From positions 1 through 34,996 of the forward strand of contig CANMOP010000019.1 of NCBI GenBank assembly GCA_947499615.1: a DNA stretch of 34,996 nt, read 5' to 3'. This document shows positions 1 to 9,948 of this stretch, piece after piece; within the stretch, counting starts at the first letter, position 1, and every line of letters begins with the position of its first letter. Source of the DNA: RH-chloro-G1 sp003670575 (GTDB taxonomy: Bacteria > Chloroflexota > Dehalococcoidia > UBA2979). A program made the translations under genes and the position numbers. Below the pieces are notes generated by a model. That model had not been told where the DNA came from, searched no databases, and saw nothing but the letters and a program-made list of their open reading frames with translations.

Positions 1-77
1 CCAATTACGGGCAGGCAGGGGACCTGGCGTTTGGCGCGTGATTGAGGCCCTCGCTCGATGCTGCATAAGAGAACAGA

Positions 78-103
78 AACGGGCGCCCTCGAGGGCGCCC
101 GTT
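78..103 (-). terminator. Intrinsic terminator of the tRNA gene
   Basis: A perfect 26-base palindrome, centred between 90 and 91, lies 12 bases downstream of the tRNA 3' end on the minus strand. It folds into a GC-rich stem and is followed on the minus strand by a T-rich tract near 66-78. The position and structure fit a factor-independent terminator for the tRNA. Confidence 0.7.
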
Positions 104-115
104 CTTCGGTTCGAA

Positions 116-190
116 TGGTGACAGGGGTGGGATTTGAACCCACGACCGGCGGCTTATGAGTCCGCTGCTCTACCACTGAGCTACCCTGCC
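116..190 (-). tRNA. tRNA with CAT anticodon (elongator tRNA-Met, or tRNA-Ile2)
   Basis: On the minus strand the sequence folds as a full cloverleaf with an encoded CCA end. There is a seven-pair acceptor stem with one G-T pair, a D arm (GCTC/GAGC), a CTCATAA anticodon loop with CAT at 158-156, and a T arm GTGGG/CCCAC with a TTCAAAT loop. The first acceptor pair is G-C, not the C-A mismatch of initiators. The three G-C pairs next to the initiator anticodon loop are absent, because position 31-39 is A-G. It is therefore not the initiator. A CAT anticodon can also belong to tRNA-Ile2, whose C34 is lysidinylated by TilS. I favour elongator Met but cannot exclude Ile2. Confidence 0.93.
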
Positions 191-378
191 TCGAGCGTCG
201 TCCAGAACCGGACAACGCGCAGTCTGCACGACCGTCCAGCAACCGTTAGCCGCTGCGCTTCCCTCGACGATCCCCAAGCGGTGGTAGCGGAGCGACGGCT
301 CGCAACCACATCCACTTTACCTGCGAGAGCCGCTCGGGGCGAGTCCCGCACGGAAGTAATGGGCGGACCGATCACGGC

Positions 379-396
379 GGGGCGGGGCGGGGTGGG
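379..396 (+). other. G-quadruplex-forming motif
   Basis: Three G4 runs and one G3 run are separated by single-base loops (C, C, T). One-base loops favour a very stable parallel quadruplex. It lies in the 281-base gap between the end of the thiolase-fold gene and the tRNA. RNA made from the minus-strand gene would be C-rich here, so any structure would form in the DNA plus strand. No gene is visible in this gap. Confidence 0.6.
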
Positions 397-418
397 CGGA
401 GTTACGTCGGGCGATGGC

Positions 419-454
419 TGCGTGCGACCTCGGAGACATCCGAAGTCGCACGCA
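419..454 (-). terminator. Hairpin downstream of the thiolase-fold gene
   Basis: A perfect 10-base inverted repeat (419-428 and 445-454), with five further pairs possible inside, begins 18 bases past the stop codon of the thiolase-fold gene. No U-tract follows on the minus strand, so it is a hairpin-only or Rho-assisted transcript end at best. Confidence 0.5.
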
Positions 455-471
455 GCACCGCCACGTCGCGC

Positions 472-1821
472 CTAGTCCGGAGTTGCACTCCAGATGATGA
501 AGTTGCTCCAGAACGGCATGAATCCGCCCGAGATCCCCGTCTCCGCCGGAATCGAGATCTGGCGAGCACCCGCTCGACCCTGAATCTGCTGGATCGAGTC
601 GGTGTGGTTCCAGAACCGCGTGCGACCACTGCCGATGTTGCCACCGCTAGGCGACACGGGATTCGGACCCTCGATGCTGATATCGCCCTGGAAGAAGTCG
701 AGGGCCTCCCCGCGCTTCAGGCCCGCGAAGCCCAGGCCCTCGATGTGAAACACATGGAAGAGGCTGAACCCGTCATACATGTTCTCGAACGACAAGTCCT
801 TGGCGGTGATCCCGGAAGCCTCGAACAGCTTCCGTCCCGTCGAGGCCGCCGATTCCTCCGCCTCCTCCAACGTCTCGATGACACCTCGCGACTTCACGCC
901 ACGGTAGGTGTCGCCCACCTGACTGCCAGCACCGGCGTGGCCAAGCACGTAGACAGGCTTCTGCTTCAGGTCCTTGGCCCGCTCCGCAGTAGTGACCAGG
1001 TAGGCACCGGCCGTGTGGATCGGAATGTCGTTGTCATACAAGTTGGCGGGCTTGGCGACCCAGCGCGCGTTGTTGTAGTCCTCCGGCGTCAGCGACTCCG
1101 GGCGGTGCTGTGCCCAGTACCCTTCCGGGAACAGCAGGCCGTTGCGGCGCGAGTTGATGATGAACGGGGCCATCATGTCGTGCGTCTTGCCGTACTTGTG
1201 CATGTACCGCTGGAACTGCATGGCGGTTGTGTACGACGCCGGACCGGCCAGCGACGTGACCCACTTCCCCTGACCGGACACCGTTGGCTCGGCGTTTGCG
1301 CCGCCCTGATAGTAGCGGCCGGCGTAGTTGTGCCAGCCCTTCAGCACCAGGCAGGTGTTCGTGAGTCCGTCGCCAACAGCCTGAATGGCAGCAGTCAGCA
1401 CCATGGCCATGCAGGCTGGCGCGATCATGACCATCTTGACGTTGGTCAGCTCCGGCATGTTCTTGAGGATCCACTCCGGGCTCAGCTTGGAGATGCCGTC
1501 CAGGAGATCGTCGGTGGGGTTGAACGCGTTCACCACGTCCATCGGAATCGGTCGATCGGGTGGCCAGTACGCGCCCGTCGTCGTCTCGCGCGCCATCACG
1601 ATGCCATCGATCTGATCGGGGCGAACGCCCGAATCCTCGATCGCCTGCCGCATCGCGATCAGCGACAGCGCGCCGACGCTGGTCTCCGCGGCTCCATCCC
1701 ACCGCCGCGAGGTCGGCGCATGTCCGATGCCGACCGCCGCGACCTTACCTCGATGCTCCCAGACGCCGAGTCCTTCCCGTGTGCGAAACATCGGGGTCGA
1801 CGACAGCTCTTCAATTGCCAT
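472..1821 (-). CDS. Thiolase-superfamily protein (SCP2/lipid-transfer-protein type), Ltp2-like
   Basis: This 449-residue thiolase-fold protein resembles the SCP2/lipid-transfer branch annotated as acetyl-CoA acetyltransferase. The nucleophile-loop cysteine is at C137 (APACMAM). The C-terminal glycine-rich segment that normally carries the catalytic GHP histidine reads GSGRTR (397-402), and the usual late cysteine loop reads ETGISGG (427-433). The classical Claisen chemistry residues are therefore incomplete. In the steroid side-chain aldolase Ltp2, a similar fold with altered residues works as a retro-aldolase with a DUF35 partner. Here the DUF35 gene lies 49 bases upstream on the same strand, so a two-protein acyl-CoA lyase or thiolase complex is likely. 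Substrate unknown. The stop is TAG. A standard non-decarboxylating thiolase is the main alternative. Confidence 0.85.
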   Translation of the reverse strand: MAIEELSSTPMFRTREGLGVWEHRGKVAAVGIGHAPTSRRWDGAAETSVGALSLIAMRQAIEDSGVRPDQIDGIVMARETTTGAYWPPDRPIPMDVVNAFNPTDDLLDGISKLSPEWILKNMPELTNVKMVMIAPACMAMVLTAAIQAVGDGLTNTCLVLKGWHNYAGRYYQGGANAEPTVSGQGKWVTSLAGPASYTTAMQFQRYMHKYGKTHDMMAPFIINSRRNGLLFPEGYWAQHRPESLTPEDYNNARWVAKPANLYDNDIPIHTAGAYLVTTAERAKDLKQKPVYVLGHAGAGSQVGDTYRGVKSRGVIETLEEAEESAASTGRKLFEASGITAKDLSFENMYDGFSLFHVFHIEGLGFAGLKRGEALDFFQGDISIEGPNPVSPSGGNIGSGRTRFWNHTDSIQQIQGRAGARQISIPAETGISGGFMPFWSNFIIWSATPD

Positions 1822-1870
1822 AGTTCAGTTCCTTCCGCGCACGCTCATCGTTGACCGCTGACAGACAGGG

Positions 1871-2284
1871 CTAGCCCTCAACCTGCCACTCGGGAACCTT
1901 CTGCCCGTTGCCGGGTGTCACCTCGAAGATCACGCGCACAGATGCGCCGATCGGCACATCGTCAGGCAGCGTGCCAGGGAGGTGTGACAGCATGTTGATC
2001 TCGGGCGCGTCGTCCAGTGCGATCACTGCAACGTTGTACGGCTGATCTTCCTGCAGCACCGCGATCGGCGAGTCGTACACGACGCCGTAGCTATAGATCG
2101 TCCCGCGACCGCTCATGGGCCGCCACCCAAGCTTCTCGGCGGACCCGCATTCGTAGCACGTTGCCTCCGGCGGGTGCTGGAAGCGGCTGCACGCGTCACA
2201 GTGCTGAATAACGAGGCGCTCTTCGTTGCAGGCGTCCCAGAAGGTCTGGTCGACCGCGTCCGGTACCGGTGATTGCTTCGGCAT
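1871..2284 (-). CDS. Zn-ribbon OB-fold protein (DUF35 family), partner of the thiolase-fold protein
   Basis: This 137-residue protein has the two-part DUF35 architecture. A rubredoxin-like zinc ribbon carries C29, C32, C43 and C46, and is followed by an OB-fold (about 55-135) containing the family-typical GRGTIYSY segment. DUF35 proteins bind acyl-CoA and act with thiolase-fold or MaoC-like partners; ChsH2 and the Ltp2 partner are known examples. It is the first gene of a two-gene minus-strand unit with the thiolase-fold gene. The ATG at 2284 is preceded by an AAGGGG ribosome-binding site five bases upstream. No catalytic role is expected for this subunit alone; it probably stabilises and loads the acyl-CoA substrate. 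Confidence 0.9.
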   Translation of the reverse strand: MPKQSPVPDAVDQTFWDACNEERLVIQHCDACSRFQHPPEATCYECGSAEKLGWRPMSGRGTIYSYGVVYDSPIAVLQEDQPYNVAVIALDDAPEINMLSHLPGTLPDDVPIGASVRVIFEVTPGNGQKVPEWQVEG

Positions 2285-2480
2285 AATTCCCCTTCCGCTC
2301 GCTCACTCCACGGGACGGCCGCGTGGTCGCTCCGACAAAGCCATGGACTCAACCGAAAGCGCTGAGTGGCCAAATACTAGCGTAATCCGATGGAGATGCG
2401 CAGGTGGGCGCGCGGCCGCCATCCGACCCGATTCCGTGTCATCGGACGTGCGAGCGTTACGCGATCGGTAGCCGCGCGCT

Positions 2481-2512
2481 GAGTGGCGGGTTGCTGTCCG
2501 CAGCCGCCACTC
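2481..2512 (-). terminator. Hairpin downstream of the gene remnant
   Basis: Perfect 9-base arms (2481-2489 and 2504-2512) with a 14-base loop lie 22 bases past the stop codon at 2534-2536, read on the minus strand. The position suggests the original terminator of the truncated gene next to it. There is no clear U-tract. Confidence 0.45.
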
Positions 2513-2533
2513 GTGCGCACATTGTGAAGCGCC

Positions 2534-2749
2534 CTACGGGCCAACGGCCGTGAACGTGTATGGCACGGCCTCCCACGTAGACGCGTACTTCGTCCACAGG
2601 CGTGCATAGATCGTGCGGCCGTCTGTCGGGATACCCGCGACCAGCGTCGACGTACCCACGGTCTGCACGTTCGCGAGGTTCACGCCGCCGGAGTAGGTGC
2701 TGACGTTCAATTCATCCCAAAAGCCCTTCGCGCGTCGTTCGCACATCAT
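2534..2749 (-). pseudogene. C-terminal remnant of a secreted beta-sandwich protein
   Basis: The frame ends in a segment (PTDGRTIYARLWTKY, then W..VPYTFTAV) that resembles the C-terminus of large bacterial extracellular proteins with repeats of the form 'PTDGSTVYVRLW...W...DYTYTA'. Only about 55 residues look homologous, and the N-terminal part of the frame looks unrelated. A terminator-like hairpin follows the stop. No signal peptide or plausible ribosome-binding site is present, so I read it as a decayed 3' end and not a functional small gene. Apart from this remnant, its hairpin and the repeats at 2835-2869, I see no gene between 2285 and 2992. The resemblance is from memory and needs a search. 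Confidence 0.5.
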
Positions 2750-2834
2750 AGGATATCGCCCGCCGAGAGGACCCGGAACCGGACAAGGGTTACGTTTGGA
2801 TATGGACTTTCCGAATCCTGTTCAATAGGCCGTA

Positions 2835-2869
2835 CTGACAATTCCGCAGGCCTTCCTGACAATTTCCGC
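2835..2869 (+). promoter_or_regulatory. Direct repeats 21 bases apart with a possible promoter
   Basis: A 13-base word (CTGACAATTCCGC) at 2835-2847 recurs at 2856-2869 with one extra T. The 21-base spacing places both copies on the same DNA face, two helical turns apart. The same bases can be read as a sigma-70-like promoter: CTGACA at 2835, a 17-base spacer, then GACAAT at 2858. Either reading would serve the MFS gene that starts at 2993. Confidence 0.35.
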
Positions 2870-2992
2870 CTCGACGACCCATCACGAACGATGTCCAATT
2901 CCTGGCGTCGAAGCAGTTCTCGGTACGTACCCTGCACCTTGCGTGATATGCGGTATGCTCCGTCCACTAGCTCAGGAAAGAAAAACACCGCC

Positions 2993-4234
2993 GTGAGCCA
3001 TCGACCTGCTACACGACGCCAGAGCGAATTCGCGAGGCCACCGATCCCGCGCAACGTAATCGTGCTGGGGGTCGTCTCCTTCTTCGCGGACGTGAGTAGC
3101 GAGATCGTCTATCCGCTGGTTCCGATCTTCCTCACCACGGTGCTCGGCGCCCCGGTGGCGATCGTCGGGCTGATCGAGGGGGTGGCGGAGAGCACCGCCA
3201 GCGTGGTGAAGTTCTTCTCCGGTTGGTGGTCGGATCGACTGCCCAAACGGCTGCCTCTGGTGCTGGGCGGATACGGTCTCGCCGCCCTTGGGAAGCTGCT
3301 ACTGGGACTCGCCGGTGCGTGGCCGCTGGTACTCACCGCGCGGTTCATCGACCGTCTGGGAAAGGGCGTCCGAGGCAGCCCGCGCGATGCCCTGATCGCG
3401 GACTCCACGGCGCCGGACCAGCGTGGCCGCGCCTACGGACTACATCGCTCCATGGACACAGCCGGCGCGGTCGTCGGCCCGCTGCTGGCACTGGCGCTGG
3501 TGGCGTGGCTGGACGAGGCGCTACGTACCGTCTTCCTGCTGGCGGTCATCCCGGGCGTGCTGAGCACCCTCGCCGTGCTCTTTGTCCGCGAGCCCGCACG
3601 CGCGCAACCAAAGCCGCGCGTCGTCGAGAGCTCATCCGGCGCGGCCAAGCCAGCGACCGGCCTGGGGAGCCTCGATCGGCGGCTGGTGCTGTTCCTGATG
3701 GCGAGCCTGATCTTCGCCATCGGCAACTCCAGCGACATCTTCTTATTGCTCCGCGCGAAGCAACTCGGACTCTCCACCACGGCGGCGATCCTCGGCTACG
3801 TCGTGTTCAACTTCGTCTACATGAGCGCGGCGTATCCGATCGGCGCGCTGTCGGATCGGATCGGGCGCCGCGGCATCTTCGTCGCCGGACTCGCGCTCTT
3901 CACCGCCACCTATGTCGGCTTCGCCGTCATCAGCACGCCGACACTCGTCTGGCCGTTGTTCGCGGTCTACGGGCTGTACATGGCGTGCACGGACGGGGTG
4001 GGCAAGGCACTGGTGTCGGACTTCGCGCCAGCAGAGAAGCGCGGCGCGATGCTCGGGCTCTACGGCACGATCACCGGTGTCGCGACGTTCGCCGCCAGCG
4101 TGCTGGCGGGCCTGCTCTGGGACTACGTCGGCGTGCCCGCACCATTCATGCTCGGTGCCGCCGCGGCGGTGATCGCCGGAGCGCTGCTGCTGCTCGCCGG
4201 CGGCACCAGTCCCGCCCAACCGGTGCGCTCCTGA
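2993..4234 (+). CDS. MFS transporter (multidrug-efflux-like subgroup)
   Basis: This is a 413-residue, 12-helix major facilitator. The N-terminal helix holds FFADVSSEIVYPLVPIF. The loop between helices 2 and 3 carries DRLPKR, the cytoplasmic stretch GKGVRGSPRDALIADS follows helix 4, and the second half has a standard motif A (GALSDRIGRR). These features match a subgroup usually annotated as drug or metabolite exporters in the inner membrane; substrate unknown. I chose GTG at 2993 because AGGAAAG lies about 12 bases upstream and the protein then begins shortly before the first helix. An in-frame ATG at 2891 would add 34 low-complexity residues. The gene stands alone before the pyruvate dehydrogenase operon, 131 bases away. 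Confidence 0.85.
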   Translation: MSHRPATRRQSEFARPPIPRNVIVLGVVSFFADVSSEIVYPLVPIFLTTVLGAPVAIVGLIEGVAESTASVVKFFSGWWSDRLPKRLPLVLGGYGLAALGKLLLGLAGAWPLVLTARFIDRLGKGVRGSPRDALIADSTAPDQRGRAYGLHRSMDTAGAVVGPLLALALVAWLDEALRTVFLLAVIPGVLSTLAVLFVREPARAQPKPRVVESSSGAAKPATGLGSLDRRLVLFLMASLIFAIGNSSDIFLLLRAKQLGLSTTAAILGYVVFNFVYMSAAYPIGALSDRIGRRGIFVAGLALFTATYVGFAVISTPTLVWPLFAVYGLYMACTDGVGKALVSDFAPAEKRGAMLGLYGTITGVATFAASVLAGLLWDYVGVPAPFMLGAAAAVIAGALLLLAGGTSPAQPVRS

Positions 4235-4365
4235 GCGTTGCTTCCTGACGGTGCGCAAGCTCACCACCCGTGATCGAGGGCGTTCCCTCATGCGCATCCG
4301 TCGCGCTGCCGCCGCCGCCCTCGTACTATGGGTAGTGTCACGCGAACGGACGGAGCCGGGCGACC

Positions 4366-7065
4366 ATGACCATCGACGTAACTGCAGGCGACGACAGCAT
4401 CGACGCGCAAGAGACCGGCGATTGGATCGATTCGCTACGTGACTTCGTGCGTCGCAACGGCGCCGATCAAGTCGGTGAGCTGCTGCGCACACTCCAGATC
4501 GAGGCCCAGCGCGCGGGCGCCGGCCTGCCGGTGACCTCGGTCACGCCATACGTGAACTCCATCCCGACGAGCCTCCAACCTGCGTACCCGGGTGACCGGG
4601 ATCTTGAGCGCCGGATTAGAAGCGTCATCCGCTGGAACGCCATGGCGATGGTGGTGGAGGCAAACCAGAAGGAACACGGCATCGGCGGGCATATCTCGAC
4701 GTATGCCTCCGCCGCGACTCTCTACGAGGTGGGATTCAACCACTTCTTCCGCGGCCCGGAGTATGCGTCGGGCGGGGACATCTTGTTCCTGCAGGGGCAT
4801 GCGTCGCCCGGCATCTACGCCCGCGCGTACGTGGAACGACGCATCCACGCCCCGCAGGTCCACAACTTCCGACGCGAATTCGCGGCGGCGGGAGGGCTCA
4901 CCTCGTACCCGCACCCGTGGCTGATGCCCGAGTTCTGGACGTACCCCACCGTCTCGATGGGCCTCGGGCCGTTGATGGCGGTCTACCAGGCCCGATTCCT
5001 GCGCTACCTGGAGCACCGTGGCCTTGCGCCCGCATCGGACCGCCGAGTGTGGGCGTTCCTCGGCGACGGCGAGACGGACGAGCCGGAGTCCCTCGGCGCG
5101 ATTAGCCTCGCGGCCCGCGAGGGCCTCGACAACCTGGTGTTCGTCATCAACTGCAACCTGCAACGCCTGGACGGCCCGGTGCGCGGCAACGGCCAGATCA
5201 TCCAGGAGCTGGAGGCGATCTTCCGGGGCGTCGGCTGGAACGTGATCAAGGTGCTGTGGGGCACAGAGTGGGACGAACTGTTGGCTCGCGACACCGAAGG
5301 CCTGCTCGCCCGCCGCATGGGCGAGATCGTCGACGGCGAGTACCAGAAATACTCAGTCGCCGGCGGCGCATACATTCGCGAGCATTTCTGGGGCGTGGAT
5401 CCTCGACTGCTGCGAATGGTCGCCCACCTGACGGATGACCAGCTCTGGCGGATGACGCTCGGCGGCCACGACCCGGACAAGGTGTACGCCGCGTACCACG
5501 CCGCCGTCCGCCGCAGCGGCGCGCCCACCGTCATCTTGGCTCGCACCATCAAGGGGTACGGCCTCGGCGAGGCTGGCGAGGGCAAGAACATCACCCACCA
5601 GCAGAAGGAGCTCAACGAGCGCGAGCTGCTGGCGTTCCGCGACCGCTTCCAGATCCCGCTCTCCGACGAGGAAGTGCACGGCGCGCCGCTCTACCGCCCA
5701 GCGGAGGACAGCGCGGAGATGGAGTACATGCTCGGTCGGCGGCGTGCGCTGGGTGGCCCGATGCCGATCCGCCGCGTCCGCCCGAGCGACCTACCGCGCC
5801 CCGCTGCGGACTTGTTCGATGAGTTCGCGGATGGATCAGACGGGCGGGAGGCATCGACGACTGTTGCCTTCGTGCGCATCCTCACCAAACTCATGCGCGA
5901 TCCGGAGCTCGGCCACCATGTGGTGCCCATCGTCCCCGACGAGGCACGCACCTTTGGCATGGAGCCGATGTTCCGCGAGTTCGGGATTTACTCATCTCGC
6001 GGCCAGCTCTACGAGCCCGTCGACCGCGAGAATCTGCTCTATTACAAGGAGTCGGTGGACGGACAGATCCTGGAGGAAGGGATCACCGAAGCTGGATCGC
6101 TCGCCTCATTCATCGCGGCTGGGACGGCGCACGCCACGCACGGCAAGGCGATGCTGCCGTTCTTCGTCTTCTATTCGATGTTTGGGATGCAGCGCGTCGG
6201 CGACCTGGTGTGGGCGGCGGGCGACGCGCGCACTCGAGGCTTCCTGATCGGCGGCACTGCTGGCCGCACGACGCTGGCGGGCGAGGGGTTGCAGCACCAA
6301 GACGGCCACAGCCACCTGCTTGCCTCGGCGGTCCCGAACCTGATCTCGTACGACCCGGCCTACGCCTACGAGATCGCCGAGATCATTCGCGATGGCATCG
6401 ATCGCATGCATGTCCGCAACGAGGATGTCTTCTACTACATCACCGTGGGTAACGAGCCGTATGCGCAGCCAGCGATGCCCACCACCATCGAGTCGCCCGA
6501 GGACATCCGCGCGGGCATCGTGCGCGGCATCTACCGGCTCCGCGCCACCGAAGTCGCCGCGGATGCGCCGCGCGTCCAACTGCTGGGCAGCGGTGCGATC
6601 CTCAACGAGGTTGTCCGCGCCGCCGAAGTGCTCGCACGCGACTTCGGCGTCGCCAGCGACGTGTCGTCAGTCACCTCGTGGACGGAACTGCGGCGCGACG
6701 CGCTGGACGCCGAGCGGTGGAACATGCTGCATCCGCTGGAGCAGCCTCGCGTGCCGTTCGTCACGCGCTCATTGCAGCGCAGCGCGAGCCGCGTAGTGGT
6801 CGCCGCCAGCGACTACGTGAAGGCGCTTCCCGATGGGCTGGCGAAGTGGGTGCCCGGCGCACTCATCACCCTCGGGACCGACGGTTTTGGCCGCAGCGCC
6901 ACGCGCGCCGAGCTGCGCGATTTCTTCGAGGTGGATACCGCGCACGTGGTGGTAGCTGCACTGCACGGCCTCGCGGCGGCGGGCGCCATCGCGGACAGCG
7001 TCGTGCAGGATGCCATCGCCCGGTTCCAGTTCGACCCCGAGCGACCGAACCCGGCACGGGCCTGA
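4366..7065 (+). CDS. aceE: Pyruvate dehydrogenase E1 component, homodimeric type
   Basis: This 899-residue protein decarboxylates pyruvate with thiamine diphosphate and transfers the acetyl group to the lipoyl arm of E2. Its length fits the single-chain homodimeric E1 (about 890 residues), not the alpha/beta type. The ThDP/Mg motif starts with GDGETDE at 233-239 and ends at the asparagines of INCN near 262-264. The neighbouring IKGYGLGEAGEGKN, the YSMFGMQRVGDLVWAAGD segment and the QHQDGHSH stretch are all hallmark AceE sequences. The ATG at 4366 has GGAG ten bases upstream. E2 starts 14 bases after the stop, so aceE-aceF-lpdA is an operon encoding the whole complex. Confidence 0.97.
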   Translation: MTIDVTAGDDSIDAQETGDWIDSLRDFVRRNGADQVGELLRTLQIEAQRAGAGLPVTSVTPYVNSIPTSLQPAYPGDRDLERRIRSVIRWNAMAMVVEANQKEHGIGGHISTYASAATLYEVGFNHFFRGPEYASGGDILFLQGHASPGIYARAYVERRIHAPQVHNFRREFAAAGGLTSYPHPWLMPEFWTYPTVSMGLGPLMAVYQARFLRYLEHRGLAPASDRRVWAFLGDGETDEPESLGAISLAAREGLDNLVFVINCNLQRLDGPVRGNGQIIQELEAIFRGVGWNVIKVLWGTEWDELLARDTEGLLARRMGEIVDGEYQKYSVAGGAYIREHFWGVDPRLLRMVAHLTDDQLWRMTLGGHDPDKVYAAYHAAVRRSGAPTVILARTIKGYGLGEAGEGKNITHQQKELNERELLAFRDRFQIPLSDEEVHGAPLYRPAEDSAEMEYMLGRRRALGGPMPIRRVRPSDLPRPAADLFDEFADGSDGREASTTVAFVRILTKLMRDPELGHHVVPIVPDEARTFGMEPMFREFGIYSSRGQLYEPVDRENLLYYKESVDGQILEEGITEAGSLASFIAAGTAHATHGKAMLPFFVFYSMFGMQRVGDLVWAAGDARTRGFLIGGTAGRTTLAGEGLQHQDGHSHLLASAVPNLISYDPAYAYEIAEIIRDGIDRMHVRNEDVFYYITVGNEPYAQPAMPTTIESPEDIRAGIVRGIYRLRATEVAADAPRVQLLGSGAILNEVVRAAEVLARDFGVASDVSSVTSWTELRRDALDAERWNMLHPLEQPRVPFVTRSLQRSASRVVVAASDYVKALPDGLAKWVPGALITLGTDGFGRSATRAELRDFFEVDTAHVVVAALHGLAAAGAIADSVVQDAIARFQFDPERPNPARA

Positions 7066-7079
7066 CAGGGAGCACGCGC

Positions 7080-8458
<1,379 letters not shown>

Positions 8459-8462
<4 letters not shown>

Positions 8463-9889
8463 GCACACAACCGAGCGATGTCATTCGCGTCGTCGTGATC
8501 GGCGGCGGGCCGGGCGGCTACTCTGCCGCGTTCCACGCCGCCGACCTCGGGATGCACGTCACGCTCATCGATGATGCGCCGATGCCCGGTGGCGTCTGCC
8601 TGTATCGCGGTTGCATTCCGTCCAAGGCGCTGCTGCACGCCGCTCACCTGATCGAGGATTCTCGCGCCGCCGCCGACCTCGGCATCCGCTTCGCTGAGCC
8701 TGAGATCGACCTCGACCGACTACGCGGCTGGAAGCAGCGAGTGGTGGACCGTCTGACGCGCGGCCTGGGTGCGATCGCAAAGCAGCGACAGGTCACGTAT
8801 CTGCAGGGTCGCGCCCGCTTCGAGGATGCGCACACGTTGCATGTGCGTGCGGCCGACGAGGTCACGGCCGTGGAGTTCGACTACGCCATCATCGCGACCG
8901 GCTCGCTGCCGGCGGCGCCCGCGGCGCTCCGGCTCGATTCACCGCTGGTGATGGACTCGACGGCCGCGTTGGAACTGGAGGATGTGCCGGAGTCACTACT
9001 GGTCGTCGGCGGTGGCTACATCGGGCTCGAGCTCGGATCGGTGTACGCGGCACTCGGTTCCAAGGTCACCGTGGTGGAGATGACCGGCGGGCTACTCGCC
9101 GGCGCCGATCGTGACCTCGTCGACCCACTGGAGCGCCGGCTGAAGACACGCTTCGAGGCGATCCACCTGCACACGCGCGTCACGGAACTGACGGAGGCGG
9201 ATGGCCACGTGCGCGCGCGGCTTTCCGGCCCCGCCCACGACGGTGTTGAACTCGACTTCTCGAAGGCGCTGATCGCGGTCGGTCGCCAGCCGAACTCACG
9301 CACCGTCGGACTCGACCGCGTGGGCGTCGAGGTGAACGAGCGCGGCTTCATCATCGTCGACCACATGCTGCGATCGAACGTGCCGCACATCTTCGCGATC
9401 GGCGACGTCGCCGGTGAGCCGATGCTGGCGCACAAAGCCTCCCACGAAGCTCGTGTCGCCGCCGAGGCGATCACCGGACAGCCCGCGATCTTCGACCCCG
9501 CCGGCATCCCCGCCGTGATCTTCACCGACCCTGAGGTCGCGTGGTGCGGACTGACCGAGACACAGGCACGGGAACGCGCGATCCCCATCGAGGTCTCACG
9601 ATTCCCATGGGCCGCCTCCGGCCGCGCAATCACGATCGGTCGCACCGATGGGATGACGAAACTCATCATCGAGTCCGGCACGGAGCGGATCCTCGGCATC
9701 GGTATCACCGGCCCGGGCGCTGGGGAGCTGATGGGCGAGGCGGTGCTGGCGATCGAGATGGGGACAACGGTCAGCGACCTTCACCTCACCATCCACGCGC
9801 ACCCCACCTTGGCGGAGACGCTGATGGAGGCCGCGAGCCTCTACTTCGGGCACTCGCCGCACTTCATGGCCCGCCCGCCCCGGACGTAG
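8459..9889 (+). CDS. lpdA: Dihydrolipoamide dehydrogenase (E3)
   Basis: This 476-residue FAD enzyme reoxidises dihydrolipoyl groups and reduces NAD. The FAD-binding GGGPGGY is at 15-21 and the redox disulfide is C47-C52 (GGVCLYRGCIPSK). The NAD-binding stretch is VVGGGYIGLELGS near 182, and the second FAD segment is IFAIGDVAG. The active-site H448 and E453 (HAHPTLAE) sit near the C-terminus. The disulfide loop reads CLYRGC instead of the more common CLNVGC, and spacing is kept. The start codon overlaps the aceF stop as ATGA, so translation is probably coupled. No other lpd gene is present near the glycine cleavage operon facing it, so this E3 probably also serves as the L-protein of glycine cleavage. 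Confidence 0.96.
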
Positions 9890-9912
9890 CGCCCAATCCA
9901 CGAGGCACGTTC

Positions 9913-9936
9913 GAGCGCTCTGAGTTCAGAGCGCTC
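9913..9936 (+). terminator. Hairpin downstream of lpdA
   Basis: A perfect 11-base inverted repeat (9913-9923 and 9926-9936), with only two bases between the arms, begins 24 bases after the lpdA stop. It folds with a small loop and, being symmetric, can work for either strand. No long U-tract follows. Confidence 0.55.
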
Positions 9937-9948
9937 AGTCGTCCTGGG

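Noticed and set aside
604..1854. 416-residue plus-strand open frame antisense to the thiolase-fold gene
   Set aside because: The composition is Arg/His/Val-rich with no recognisable domain, and the opposite strand encodes a clear thiolase fold.
2746..3054. 102-residue minus-strand frame overlapping the 5' end of the MFS gene
   Set aside because: It runs antisense into conserved MFS codons, covers the repeat/promoter region and has no family resemblance.
6678..7079. Upstream extension of the E2 frame
   Set aside because: It overlaps conserved aceE codons out of frame; the lipoyl domain begins at the ATG at 7080 behind a good ribosome-binding site.
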